64,000 nt of DNA from Gemmatimonadota bacterium (GTDB lineage: Bacteria > Gemmatimonadota > Gemmatimonadetes > Gemmatimonadales > Gemmatimonadaceae). The DNA lies in assembly GCA_016719105.1 (NCBI GenBank), contig JADKAQ010000002.1, positions 248,001 to 312,000 of the forward strand. Direction: 5' to 3'. A program made the position numbers and the translations under genes. Of the stretch, positions 1 to 8,085 are shown one piece after another (positions within the stretch are counted from its first letter, which is position 1; each line of letters begins with the position of its first letter). The notes below the pieces were generated by a model. It was given only the letters and a program-made list of their open reading frames with translations. It did not search any database and had not been told where the DNA came from.

Positions 1-809
1 CGCGTCACGCCCATGAGCGCGCCGATGCGCTCCAACGTCATGGCTTCGGAGCCTTCCTCGAGCCCGTAGTACAGGTAGAGGATCTTGCGCTCGCGCGGCG
101 TGAGGTACTTCCGGAAGACGCGCTCGATGAACTCGCGCATCAGCTTGTAATCGGTGACTTCCTCGATCTCGGCCCCGTCGACGCCGGCGAAGCGCTCGCC
201 TAACGTCGATGCTTCGCGGTCGCTCCGATCGATCGGCGCGTCGAGCGATACTTCGGTCGCCGACATCTGCCGGGCGGAGCGGACGTTCTCGGGCGTTTCA
301 CCGATCAGGCGGGCAACTTCGTCGTCGGTCGGATCGCGCCGCAGGACCTGTCCGAGGATCGTTTCGGCTCGCGAAAGGCGAATCAGCTGCGAGTTCTGGT
401 TGAGCGGGATGCGGACCGACCGCGTCTGCTCCGCCAGCGCCTTGAGCACGGCCTGACGCACCCACCAGACCGCATAGGAGATGAACTTCACTCCCTGGTC
501 CGGATCGAACTTGCGGACCGCCTTGAGCAGCCCTTCGTTGCCGATGGCCACCAACTCGCTCAAGTCGAGTCCGTGTCCCTGATACTTCTTCACGTAGGAG
601 ATGACGAACCGCAGGTTCGCCGTCACCAGACGTTCGGCCGCGCGCTCATCTCCCTTCTGCGCGAGGCGAGCGAGACGCCGCTCCTCGGCAGGGTCGGTGA
701 TCAGTGGGAGCTTTTGTATGTCCTGGAGATACTGATCGAAAGCGGTGGAAGGTGAGGAACGGACGAATGTCTTGGTTCCTTTGGGCCGGCTCTCGGTCAC
801 TTGCTGCAT
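1..809 (-). CDS. rpoD: RNA polymerase sigma-70 factor, RpoD/SigA type (3' end cut by window edge)
   Basis: Directs RNA polymerase core to -35/-10 promoters. About 269 N-terminal residues are visible; region 4.2 lies outside the window. The protein begins almost at region 1.2 (FDQYLQDIQKLPLI) with no long acidic region 1.1, like the short RpoD proteins of Bacteroidetes-type bacteria. Region 2.1-2.2 (NLRFVISYVKKYQ, IGNEGLLKAVRKFD), region 2.3-2.4 (FISYAVWWVRQAVL, QTRSVRIPLN), a region 3 block and the start of region 4 (LTPRERKILYLYYGL) are all clear. Start ATG at 807-809. A good promoter sits about 75 nt upstream. It could be a close group 2 paralogue rather than the sole primary sigma factor; the family call itself is firm. 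Confidence 0.93.
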   Translation of the reverse strand, partial: MQQVTESRPKGTKTFVRSSPSTAFDQYLQDIQKLPLITDPAEERRLARLAQKGDERAAERLVTANLRFVISYVKKYQGHGLDLSELVAIGNEGLLKAVRKFDPDQGVKFISYAVWWVRQAVLKALAEQTRSVRIPLNQNSQLIRLSRAETILGQVLRRDPTDDEVARLIGETPENVRSARQMSATEVSLDAPIDRSDREASTLGERFAGVDGAEIEEVTDYKLMREFIERVFRKYLTPRERKILYLYYGLEEGSEAMTLERIGALMGVT

Positions 810-851
810 ACACGCCCCTAACCGTCTATGTGGCAGATCGAGCGACAGTCA

Positions 852-867
852 CTGGTCGGCTGACCAG
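852..867. repeat. Inverted repeat in sigma-factor leader
   Basis: CTGGTC-ggct-GACCAG is a perfect 6-bp inverted repeat with a 4-nt loop, just downstream of the -10 element of the sigma-factor promoter. It could be an operator or a small leader hairpin. Chance occurrence is possible at this length. Confidence 0.3.
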
Positions 868-881
868 CTGAACGGGCGGCC

Positions 882-910
882 ACGATAAGAAAGGGCCCAT
901 GAGCCGTCAA
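882..910 (-). promoter_or_regulatory. Promoter of the sigma-factor gene
   Basis: On the reverse strand TTGACG (905-910) and TATCGT (882-887) are separated by 17 bp, close to the sigma-70 consensus. It leaves a leader of about 65-70 nt before the ATG at 809. If the sigma factor is the housekeeping one it would read its own promoter. The rest of the gap 810-1074 has no plausible gene. Confidence 0.6.
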
Positions 911-1074
911 CAGCCAATTTTGGTGCCAGAATCCCCTGACGCGCTCGTAGGAATGTATCTGACAGCAGGGCAACAAGTTGGCGACTTTGAAGAAATAATG
1001 TGGAACGCGGAACTCCCCTTGGAATTGTATGCAAAATTGGCGGCACCACCCGAAAAGAACCCGGCCGCCACACG

Positions 1075-1245
1075 TCAGCGGGGCTCCGGCGGACGCCGTT
1101 TCGCTCCCGCCAGGAGGATGACACCGATCGCAAAGGCGGCCGCGATCACGACGACGGCAATGGGCACGTCGAGCAGGTAGGAGCCGAACGAGAGCAGGAG
1201 GATGAAGGCGATCATCCCAAGAATACCGGCGCCGCGAGCCGTCAT
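1075..1245 (-). CDS. Small two-helix membrane protein (56 aa)
   Basis: Not recognised. The 56-residue product starts MTARGAGILGMIAFILLLSF and has two hydrophobic stretches, about residues 7-24 and 27-46, divided by a short LLDVP turn, and ends with a basic tail (AKRRPPEPR). A strong Shine-Dalgarno (GGAGGG) sits 7 nt before the ATG at 1243-1245, and codon third positions are GC-rich, so it looks translated. It lies 65 bp downstream of aroB on the same strand and may be the last gene of the pduO-aroB unit. No function can be assigned; an inner-membrane hairpin protein with both ends on one side is the simplest reading. Confidence 0.6.
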   Translation of the reverse strand: MTARGAGILGMIAFILLLSFGSYLLDVPIAVVVIAAAFAIGVILLAGAKRRPPEPR

Positions 1246-1310
1246 GCCGCACCCTCCAGTGTCAGGAAATCCCTGCCGCCCGCCCCCGGTCGGGTGTCGC
1301 GGCGATGACG

Positions 1311-2444
1311 CTACTGCAAGACGCCGAGGATCTCATCGTCAGCGACGGCGATGCCGTAGCGCGTCTCGGCGCCGGCCATGCGCCCGACGGCGGCGGGGAG
1401 CGAGCAGATGATCCGTCCGCCGCGCCCCTTCTTGTCTACGCGCATCAGTTCGAGAAGTGTCGTCGGCGCCTGGTCGCTCGGGCGATCGACCGGAAGGCCG
1501 AGCGTGGCGAGCGCCTGCTGCACGGTCGCGCTGGTTCCCGGCTCAGCGAGGCCGAGTCGCTCGGCGAGGCGGCTCTCGAGGACCATGCCGATCGAGATCG
1601 CCTCGCCGTGCAGCAGGGAAAAGCCGCTCGCGGCCTCGATCGCGTGCCCAATGGTGTGCCCGAAGTTGAGCACCTGGCGCAGCCCCCCTTCGCGTTCGTC
1701 CTCGCGCACCACGCTGGCCTTGATCTCGATGCTGCGCGCGATGAGTGCGGCGAGGGCGTCGCCGTGCCACGCCACGTCGGTGCCGGTGATCAGGGCGGGA
1801 CCTAACGCGACGGCCTGCTCGAGATACCCAGCGTCGGCGATGATCCCGTGCTTGAGCACCTCGGCCATGCCCGCGCGCCGGTGCGTCGCCTCGAGTGTCT
1901 GCAGGACGGTGGGATCGACGAGCACCGCCTGCGGCTGGTGGAAGGCCCCGACGAGGTTCTTTCCGGCCGGCGTGTCGACGCCGACCTTGCCCCCGACCGA
2001 TGCGTCGACCATCGCCAGGAGCGAGGTCGGCACCTGCACGAATGGCACGCCGCGCATGAAGGTGGCGGCCACGAATCCCGCGAGGTCACCGACCACGCCG
2101 CCGCCTAACGCCACGACGGTAGTGTCCCGGCCGCACCGCTCGGCGAGCATCCAGTCGGTGAGGGCGTTCCACGTTTCGCGCGTCTTGTGCTGCTCGCCGG
2201 GGGCGATGGCCCGCACGAGCGTGCGCGTGTGCGGCAGGAAGTGGCGCAGCGACCCCACCACGGCCGGCAGCTGCAAATCGGCGACATGGGCGTCGGTGAT
2301 CACGACGACGGTGTGGGCGGGGGCGACCTGCGCGACGCATCGGCCGACGTCGTCCACGAGCCAGGGGGCCACGTGCACCCGGTAGCCGAAGACCTCGATC
2401 GTGCGTTCCGTTGCGCGCGCGCCCCCGCCCGCGGCTCCTACCAC
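1311..2444 (-). CDS. aroB: 3-dehydroquinate synthase
   Basis: Converts DAHP to 3-dehydroquinate, step two of the shikimate pathway, in the cytosol with NAD+ and a divalent metal. Family marks: VVALGGGVVGDLAGFVAA (NAD site), VPTSLLAMVDASVGGKVGV, AEVLKHGII and the metal-binding NFGHTIGHAIE. Length about 377 aa, normal for the family. No ATG is available near the domain start. The GTG at 2442-2444 overlaps the last 7 nt of the upstream adenosyltransferase gene, so I chose it, assuming translational coupling. The reading frame is open further upstream, but that part overlaps the adenosyltransferase gene. Confidence 0.93.
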   Translation of the reverse strand: MVGAAGGGARATERTIEVFGYRVHVAPWLVDDVGRCVAQVAPAHTVVVITDAHVADLQLPAVVGSLRHFLPHTRTLVRAIAPGEQHKTRETWNALTDWMLAERCGRDTTVVALGGGVVGDLAGFVAATFMRGVPFVQVPTSLLAMVDASVGGKVGVDTPAGKNLVGAFHQPQAVLVDPTVLQTLEATHRRAGMAEVLKHGIIADAGYLEQAVALGPALITGTDVAWHGDALAALIARSIEIKASVVREDEREGGLRQVLNFGHTIGHAIEAASGFSLLHGEAISIGMVLESRLAERLGLAEPGTSATVQQALATLGLPVDRPSDQAPTTLLELMRVDKKGRGGRIICSLPAAVGRMAGAETRYGIAVADDEILGVLQ

Positions 2445-2989
2445 GTCACCTCGCCCGCCCCGGCCCGCCGGTTGGCCACGCGGGCCAGCATGAACAGCAG
2501 GTCCGAGAGCCGGTTCATGTAGATCACGACCAACTCGGGGAGCGGGTCCGCACGATGCAGGGCGACGATCCGACGCTCGGCGCGTCGGCACACGGTGCGC
2601 GCCACGTGCAAGGCGGCCGACTTGGGCGTCCCGCCGGGAAGGATGAACGACCGCAGCGGCTCGAGTTCCCGCTCGCACTCGTCGATCGCGCGTTCCAGCT
2701 CGGCGATCCGGTCACTGTCGATGCGTGCCTTGAGCAGCTGCTCCCGCATCTTGTCGTGATCGGGGGTGGCGAGCAGGGCGCCGATCGAGAAGAGGTCGCG
2801 CTGGATCGGGACGAGCACCTCATCGATGCGCGGCATCATCTCGACGGCGCGCGCCATCCCGAGGAAGGCATTCAGTTCGTCCACGTCGCCGTAGGCCTCG
2901 ACACGCGGATGGTCCTTCTCGACGCGTCCGCCGCCGAACAGCGCGGTCTGGCCGTCGTCGCCGGCCTTGGTATAGATCTTCAAAGTCAT
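2438..2989 (-). CDS. pduO: ATP:cob(I)alamin adenosyltransferase, PduO type
   Basis: Transfers the adenosyl group of ATP to Co(I) corrinoid, making adenosylcobalamin. The N-terminal signature YTKAGDDGQTALFGGGRV, DELNAFLG and the helical C-terminal part (HVARTVCRRAERRIV, YMNRLSDLLFMLAR) define the PduO-type family. Length 183 aa is typical. The ATG at 2987-2989 begins MTLKIYTKAG; in-frame upstream codons would add residues outside the family. There is no Shine-Dalgarno; instead TACTTT lies 6 nt before the ATG, suggesting a leaderless message. It shares a 170-bp divergent region with the flavoprotein gene at 3160 and overlaps aroB. Corrinoid use by the cell follows from this gene. Confidence 0.92.
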   Translation of the reverse strand: MTLKIYTKAGDDGQTALFGGGRVEKDHPRVEAYGDVDELNAFLGMARAVEMMPRIDEVLVPIQRDLFSIGALLATPDHDKMREQLLKARIDSDRIAELERAIDECERELEPLRSFILPGGTPKSAALHVARTVCRRAERRIVALHRADPLPELVVIYMNRLSDLLFMLARVANRRAGAGEVTW

Positions 2990-2995
2990 GGGATG

Positions 2996-3001
2996 AAAGT
3001 A
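2996..3001 (-). promoter_or_regulatory. -10-like hexamer 6 nt before pduO start
   Basis: TACTTT on the reverse strand, 6 nt from the ATG at 2989. The spacing would put transcription start at or next to the A of ATG, giving a leaderless mRNA. No convincing -35 is seen. Confidence 0.4.
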
Positions 3002-3147
3002 ACAGGCCGGGTGGTGGGAGACGCGAGACGGGAGAGTCGGCCGGATCCGCGTCGGCCAACGCACGACACGAGCGGGCCGTTCGCGGTTTCGGCGGGACGG
3101 GGCATCGTGCGTCGGCTCAGACCTCCGTCCACGCTTCCAAGCCCGAT

Positions 3148-3153
3148 TACATT
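3148..3153 (+). promoter_or_regulatory. -10-like hexamer 6 nt before flavoprotein start
   Basis: TACATT followed by 6 nt and then the ATG at 3160. It has the same geometry as the divergent pduO gene and several other first genes in this window; no Shine-Dalgarno is present. Confidence 0.4.
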
Positions 3154-3159
3154 GCCCGC

Positions 3160-4179
3160 ATGCCTACACACGACCTCGTCGACATCACGATCATCGGCGG
3201 CGGCCCGACCGGGCTGTTCGCACGGTTCTACGCCGGCATGCGCGGCGCCAGCGCCCAGATCATCGATGCGCTCCCGCAGCTTGGCGGGCAGCTCACGGCG
3301 CTCTATCCCGAGAAGTACATCTTCGACGTCGCCGGATATCCCAAGGTCCTCGCGAAGGATCTGGTCCGCGCGCTCGTCGAGCAGTCGACGCAGTTCGGTG
3401 GCCGGGAGTTCCTCAACCAGGAGGTCACCGGGCTCCGGGAGCAGGACGGGCACTTCGTCCTCAGCACGTCCGCCGGCGAGTTCCCCACGCGAGCGATCCT
3501 GATCGCCGCGGGGATCGGGGCCTTCTCGCCGCGCCGTCTTCCACAGGCGTGTGCGGAGCCGTGGTACGGCCGGGGGGTGCATGACGTGGTGCTCGATCCG
3601 GAGGAGTACCGCGGCAAGCGCGTGATCATCATCGGCGGCGGCGATTCGGCCTTCGACTGGGCGCATCAGCTCACGGGGAAAGCCGCACACGTCACGCTCG
3701 CGCATCGGTCGGACCGTTTCCGCGCGCACGACGCCACCGTGGTGGAGGTTCGGAAGGCGGCGGCCGAGGGAGTAGTGGACATCCTGACCTTCCATGAGCT
3801 GCACGACATCCTGAGCGACGGCGACCGGATGACGGGGGTCGTCCTTCGCGAGACCAAGACCAAGGCGACTCGCGAGCTGGCTTGCGACGCCGTCCTCCCG
3901 ATGCTCGGCTACGTGAGCAACCTGGGCGAGCTGACCAAGTGGGGGCTGTCGTTCGAGAAGGACGAGATCGTGGTGAACTCGCTGATGGAGACGGGTCGCG
4001 CGGGGATCTACGCTGCGGGCGACGTCACGACGTTCCCTGGCAAGCTCAAGCTGATCGCGGCGGGCTTTGGCGAGGCGGCGACGGCGGTGAACCAGGCGGT
4101 GCACTGGATCTACCCCGAGAAGAAGGTGACGCCGGGGCACTCCTCGAACATGGCGATCTTCGGGCAGTCGGCCGAATAG
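3160..4179 (+). CDS. Ferredoxin/flavodoxin--NADP+ reductase, thioredoxin-reductase-like type
   Basis: FAD- and NADP-binding oxidoreductase of the YumC-like ferredoxin-NADP reductase family, which passes electrons between NADPH and ferredoxin or flavodoxin. FAD motif IIGGGPTGLFARFYAGMRG at residues about 11-29, the family-typical LPQLGGQLTALYPEK, the NAD(P) motif IIIGGGDSAFDWA near residue 160, and the second FAD motif GIYAAGDVTTFPGK near 285. There is no CxxC redox pair between the NADP and FAD parts, which separates it from true thioredoxin reductase. Length 339 aa is normal. It stands alone, divergent from pduO, and ends before a strong hairpin terminator. Confidence 0.9.
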   Translation: MPTHDLVDITIIGGGPTGLFARFYAGMRGASAQIIDALPQLGGQLTALYPEKYIFDVAGYPKVLAKDLVRALVEQSTQFGGREFLNQEVTGLREQDGHFVLSTSAGEFPTRAILIAAGIGAFSPRRLPQACAEPWYGRGVHDVVLDPEEYRGKRVIIIGGGDSAFDWAHQLTGKAAHVTLAHRSDRFRAHDATVVEVRKAAAEGVVDILTFHELHDILSDGDRMTGVVLRETKTKATRELACDAVLPMLGYVSNLGELTKWGLSFEKDEIVVNSLMETGRAGIYAAGDVTTFPGKLKLIAAGFGEAATAVNQAVHWIYPEKKVTPGHSSNMAIFGQSAE

Positions 4180-4249
4180 CGGCGGGCGCTCGGCGGGCGC
4201 CACCTGGCGGGCGCCACCTGGCGATCGGGCGATGCACGCCGCGCAGATG

Positions 4250-4288
4250 ACGGGTCCGGGTCCCTCCATACGAGGGGGCCGGACCCGT
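4250..4288. terminator. Bidirectional hairpin terminator between convergent genes
   Basis: Perfect 10-bp arms ACGGGTCCGG (4250-4259) and CCGGACCCGT (4279-4288), with an inner CCCTC/GAGGG pairing. It lies between the flavoprotein gene and the convergent MazG-like gene. There is no U-tract, as is usual in GC-rich genomes. Confidence 0.7.
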
Positions 4289-4292
4289 GTCG

Positions 4293-4637
4293 CTATCGGC
4301 GGGGGGCGTCCTCGTCGGCGCGGGCGGCGGCGGCGTCGGGGGAGAAGCCGTCGGGGTATCGGCGGCGGAGCTTCTCGAGGTTCGTGTGCGCTACGTCACC
4401 TAACGAAAGTCCCAGCGACGTGGCGACGGCTCCCAGGCACCAGAGCGCGTCGCCTAACTCGCGTGTGATGGCGTCCCGGTCGAGGGGGCGCTGCTGGAAC
4501 TGGTGCTTGCGCACCGCGCCGAGGATTTCACCCGCTTCCTCCGCCAATCCTGCGGCGGCATCGAGCAGGCGCGCGTCGTCGCTGAGCGACGGGTTGAGGG
4601 TGCGGCCAGCGAGCGACTGGTAGGTGTCGAGGTCCAC
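4293..4637 (-). CDS. MazG-like nucleotide pyrophosphohydrolase
   Basis: Small all-alpha NTP pyrophosphatase of the MazG/dUTPase-like superfamily; such enzymes clear damaged or non-canonical NTPs. The metal-binding pattern is present as GLAEEAGEI followed by TRELGDALWCLGAVA (EExxE ... ExxD). At 114 aa it is a single-domain form. GTG start at 4635-4637; the upstream DNA carries a 12-bp tandem repeat and no clear ribosome-binding site. Two of its leucines are TTA codons, both in the word GTTAGG. Substrate not predictable. Confidence 0.85.
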   Translation of the reverse strand: MDLDTYQSLAGRTLNPSLSDDARLLDAAAGLAEEAGEILGAVRKHQFQQRPLDRDAITRELGDALWCLGAVATSLGLSLGDVAHTNLEKLRRRYPDGFSPDAAAARADEDAPRR

Positions 4638-4697
4638 GGGGGAGGTGCGGAGGGGGGACGCGGGGGCACGGCGGTGCGTCGTGCGCCGTCGACCGGC

Positions 4698-4745
4698 GGG
4701 TGAAGCGCTGGGTGAACCGGTGGGTGAACCGGTGGGTGAAACGGC
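4698..4745 (+). repeat. 12-bp tandem repeat, four units
   Basis: Units of the form GGGTGAACCGGT start at 4698, 4710, 4722 and 4734. The two central copies are identical; the first and last differ by a few bases. It lies between the divergent MazG-like gene and the response-regulator gene, upstream of the likely promoter at 4770. Confidence 0.75.
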
Positions 4746-4769
4746 GTCGAGATCTTCGGGGCGCTGCGA

Positions 4770-4799
4770 TTGACAGTATGGGTGAACGCGCGAGAACTT
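4770..4799 (+). promoter_or_regulatory. Candidate promoter of the REC-GGDEF-like gene
   Basis: TTGACA (4770-4775) and GAACTT (4794-4799) with an 18-bp spacer. The -35 is consensus, the -10 weak. It favours a downstream start (GTG 4850) over the in-frame ATG at 4778, which lies inside the promoter. Confidence 0.45.
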
Positions 4800-4849
4800 A
4801 CGCCAGCCGATCGCGACCCGTCAAACACGAGGCAAGTGCGCGTCTCTCC

Positions 4850-5776
4850 GTGAGTTATCTCCTGCTGGCCGACGACAACGAAGACATGCGCCTGATGCTG
4901 CGCGAGCTGTTTCGCGCCTCGGGGCACGAGGTGTCGATGGCCGCCGACGGCGTCGAGGCGCTGGCATCGATTGCCGCGCGCGAACCCGACCTCGTCATCC
5001 TCGATCACTCGATGCCGAACATGAGTGGTCTCGAGGTCTGCCGACGCCTCAAGCAGAACCCGTTCACGGCGCGCGTCCCGGTCATGATGCTCACCGCCCA
5101 GAGCGGGGTGGAGAGCAAGGTCGAGGGTTTTGCCGCGGGGGCCGACGACTACATCGCGAAGCCCTTCGATCCCCGCGAGCTGCGCGCGCGCGTGCAGGCG
5201 ATGTTGCGCCTCGTGCAGCGCGAGGGCGATCGCAACCCTACCAGCGGATTGCCGGGTGGTCGCGCGATCGAATCGGAGATCCTGGGGCGCGTGCAAGCGG
5301 GCGCGCCGTTCTCGGTCTGCTACCTCGACCTCGACAACTTCAAGCCGTTCGCCGACACGTTCGGCTTCGCGATCGCGGATGAGGTGATTCGCGGGCTCGG
5401 GTCGGCCATTCGCGACTCGTCGGCGGCGGTTCCCGGCGATGCGCAGGACGACTTCGTGGGGCACATCGGGGGTGACGACTTCATCGTGATCACCTCGGCT
5501 GACCGCGCCGAGCCGATGATGGGCGAGTGCGCGCGGCGCTGCTTCCAGGTGATCCAGACGGCGGTGGGGCCCAAGGCGGCGGCGCTTGGCTGCTACACGG
5601 GCGTCGATCGCGAGGGGCGGGTCCGCGAGTTCCCGCTGGCCGGCGCGTCGGCGGCGGTGCTCCACGTCACCCCGGCGTCGTGGGTGAACCTGGCGCACCT
5701 CGGGATGCGCGCGGCGGAGGTGAAGCGTCGCGCCAAGATGAAGGGGACCGGCGCCGTCCTCGTCGAGTCGGCCTGA
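4850..5776 (+). CDS. Response regulator with degenerate GGDEF-like output domain
   Basis: N-terminal receiver domain (LLLADDNEDMR; phospho-acceptor Asp in LVILDHSMP; conserved Lys in IAKPFDP), then a linker and a diguanylate-cyclase-like domain that starts NPTSGLPGGRAIE, has YLDLDNFKPFADTFG, and carries GGDDF near residue 206 where active enzymes have GG(D/E)EF. The Glu-to-Asp change makes cyclase activity doubtful; such domains can serve as c-di-GMP or protein-binding modules. 308 aa with the GTG start at 4850, which puts the receiver four residues in, as usual. The frame is open upstream, including ATG 4778, which is less likely. Followed after 1 nt by tamA. Confidence 0.82.
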   Translation: MSYLLLADDNEDMRLMLRELFRASGHEVSMAADGVEALASIAAREPDLVILDHSMPNMSGLEVCRRLKQNPFTARVPVMMLTAQSGVESKVEGFAAGADDYIAKPFDPRELRARVQAMLRLVQREGDRNPTSGLPGGRAIESEILGRVQAGAPFSVCYLDLDNFKPFADTFGFAIADEVIRGLGSAIRDSSAAVPGDAQDDFVGHIGGDDFIVITSADRAEPMMGECARRCFQVIQTAVGPKAAALGCYTGVDREGRVREFPLAGASAAVLHVTPASWVNLAHLGMRAAEVKRRAKMKGTGAVLVESA

Positions 5777-5777
5777 G

Positions 5778-8082
5778 ATGCGCGGGCGCGCGGGCGCGCG
5801 CGGGCGCGCGGGACGGCGCTGGTGTGCGACGGCGGCGCTGGGGCTCGCGTCGCTGGCGGCCCCTCGCGCCCTCGCGGCGCAGGCGCTGGCGTGCGACGAC
5901 ACCTCGATCGAGGTGCACAAACTCTCGTTTGCCGGCAACACCACCTTCCGCAGCAGCGACCTCGCGAACGGCGTGGCGACGACACAGTCGTCGTTCACCC
6001 GCCGCTTCTTCCGCGTCTTCGGCAAGCGGTACTGCCTCGACGCCCCGACGGTCACGCAGGACTCGCTCCGCCTCATCATCCTCTACCGCAACGCAGGATT
6101 CTCGCAGGTGCGGGTGGCGAAGGAACTCACGATGCGCTCGCCGCGGCAGGCGGAGTTGCGCTTCGTGATCGACGAAGGGACCCCCGTGCGCATCGACAGC
6201 GTCTCGTACGTCGGCTTCGAGGAGGTCCCGCAGTTCGACCGGCTGCGCCGCGGCATCGAGGTCAGGCCGGGGATGCGCTTCGACAAGTCGGCGGTGCTGG
6301 CGTCCCGCGACTCGCTGGCGCGGCGCCTGCGCGATCGCGGCTATCCGCTGGCCGAGGTGCTGCGCAGCTTCGATACCGACACCGCGCGCCATACGGCCGT
6401 GGTCGAGTTCAGTGCGTCGACGGGGCCGCGGGCCCGCCTTGGCGCCATCAACGTCACGGTCGACGTCCCGCCCGGCGAACGCCGGCGCATCGACCCCGGC
6501 CGCGTCAAGGGCGTGCTTGGCATCCGCGAGGGGCAACTGTACCGCGAACGTTCGCTGGAGGGGGTCAAGCGCGGTTTGTACCTGGCGGAGGCGTTCCGCC
6601 ACGTGGACGTGCAGGTCGACTCGGCGTCGCTGGTCGATGCGGTGGACTCGCTCGTGTCCGTCAACGTGCAGCTGACGGAGGGTGACCTGCGCGCCTCGCG
6701 CGTCTCGCTGGGCTGGGGAAACCTCGACTGCCTGCGGACGCAGGGGAGCTACTCGGATTACAACTTCCTGGGGCGGCTGCGGCGGCTCGACCTCAACGGA
6801 CGCCTCTCGAAGGTTGGTGTCGGCGCGCCGTTCGACTTCGCCAGCGGCCTGTGCCGGCAGGAGGTGAAGCGAGACATCTTCAGCGACACGCTGAACTACT
6901 ACGCGGGCGCGACGCTCTCGCAGGCTTCGCTCTTCGGGTTGCGCACGATTCCGACGGTGACGGTGTACAGCGAGCGACGCTCCGAATTCCAGGCATACCT
7001 GCGCGATACACCCTTCGGCGCGATCGCCTCGGTGCAGCGTGGCGTGGACGGGGCCTTGCCGCAGAGCTTCTCGTACCAGCTCGAGTACGGCAGTACCTTC
7101 TCGTCCCCCGCCTTCTTCTGTGCGGTCTTCAATGTGTGCGAGGAGGCCGCACAGGCGCGCCTCCTGAGGCGCAACCGACTCGCCGTCGCCGGCTGGAGCG
7201 TGACGCGCAATCGCGCCGACGACTTCGCCAATCCGCAGCGCGGCTCGGTGATGCGATTCGAGGTGCGCCACGCGTCGCGCCTCATCGGATCGAGCACCGA
7301 CCAGCAGTTCAGTCGCGGAGTGATCGACGCGTCGTTCTATCGCCCGGTCTTCGACGGTGGGGTCTTCGTCTTTCGGCTGCGCGGCGGGACGGTGCTCGGG
7401 CGCCGGCTCGGACTCGATGGGAGCCGCACCTTCGTGCCCCCGCAGGAGCGCCTGTACGCGGGCGGTCCCAACACGGTGCGCGGCTTTCGCCAGAACGAAC
7501 TCGGGCCGGCGATTTATGTGGTCGACACCTTCAGCGTCGCGGCGGCCGCGGGCGACACCTCGTTCTTCGAAACGAACGACAACCGCGTGGCGAGTCGCGT
7601 CGTTCCATCGGGGGGCGACAACGTGGTGATCGCCAACGCCGAGTTGCGGCTGCGATCGGTCTTCCTCCCCGAACTCATCCAGTACTCGATCTTCGTGGAT
7701 GCGGGCGAGGTGTGGAACCGCAACGGGTCCACGGCAAGCCAATCGACGATCCAGGTGAAGGTCACGCCGGGGGTCGGCGTGCGCGTCTTCACTCCGATCG
7801 GACCCGTGCGCGTGGACATCGGGTACAACCCGTATCAGGCGCCGAGCGGGCCGGCGTTCTTCAGCGCACAGCAGCGCGTGGGCGGTGAGGTGGAGCGCGC
7901 GCTGTACTGCACGAGTCCCGGGAACCGACTCGCGGTGACGCCCGGGTTGACGCTCCCCGGCGGGACGAGGCGCGCTACCGGTGCAGGCGGCCGGGGCCTG
8001 CCCGGCGACGTTCCAGCCGCCGCGGCGCGCCACGTTCCTCAGCCGTCTCACGTTCAACTTCTCCATCGGGCAGGCGTTCTAA
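5778..8082 (+). CDS. tamA: TamA/BamA (Omp85) outer-membrane assembly protein, apparent frameshift near 3' end
   Basis: Omp85-family beta-barrel with N-terminal POTRA domains, likely the outer-membrane half of a TamA-TamB system that inserts or moves envelope material. Signal peptide MRGRAGARGRAGRRWCATAA with a small-residue cleavage region (ALAAQA); POTRA-like repeats to about residue 300 (RVDSVSYVGFEEVP-type folds); then barrel strands, including the lid-loop-like RLYAGGPNTVRGF and GPVRVDIGYNP. In the main frame the barrel ends in non-barrel sequence and runs on across tamB. In the +1 frame, from about 7951, the DNA instead encodes CPATFQPPR...RLTFNFSIGQAF and TAA at 8080-8082, an ideal C-terminal beta-signal 3 nt before tamB. 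One extra base around 7955-7975 explains this: a real mutation or a sequencing error. Confidence 0.85.
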
Positions 8083-8085
8083 GCC

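Noticed and set aside
1378..2385. Long forward open frame opposite aroB
   Set aside because: Ser/Arg/Ala-rich shadow of aroB with no family-like blocks; one of many such mirror frames in this GC-rich DNA.
2445..2678. Upstream in-frame extension of aroB
   Set aside because: It overlaps the well-supported adenosyltransferase gene and adds residues unlike the AroB family.
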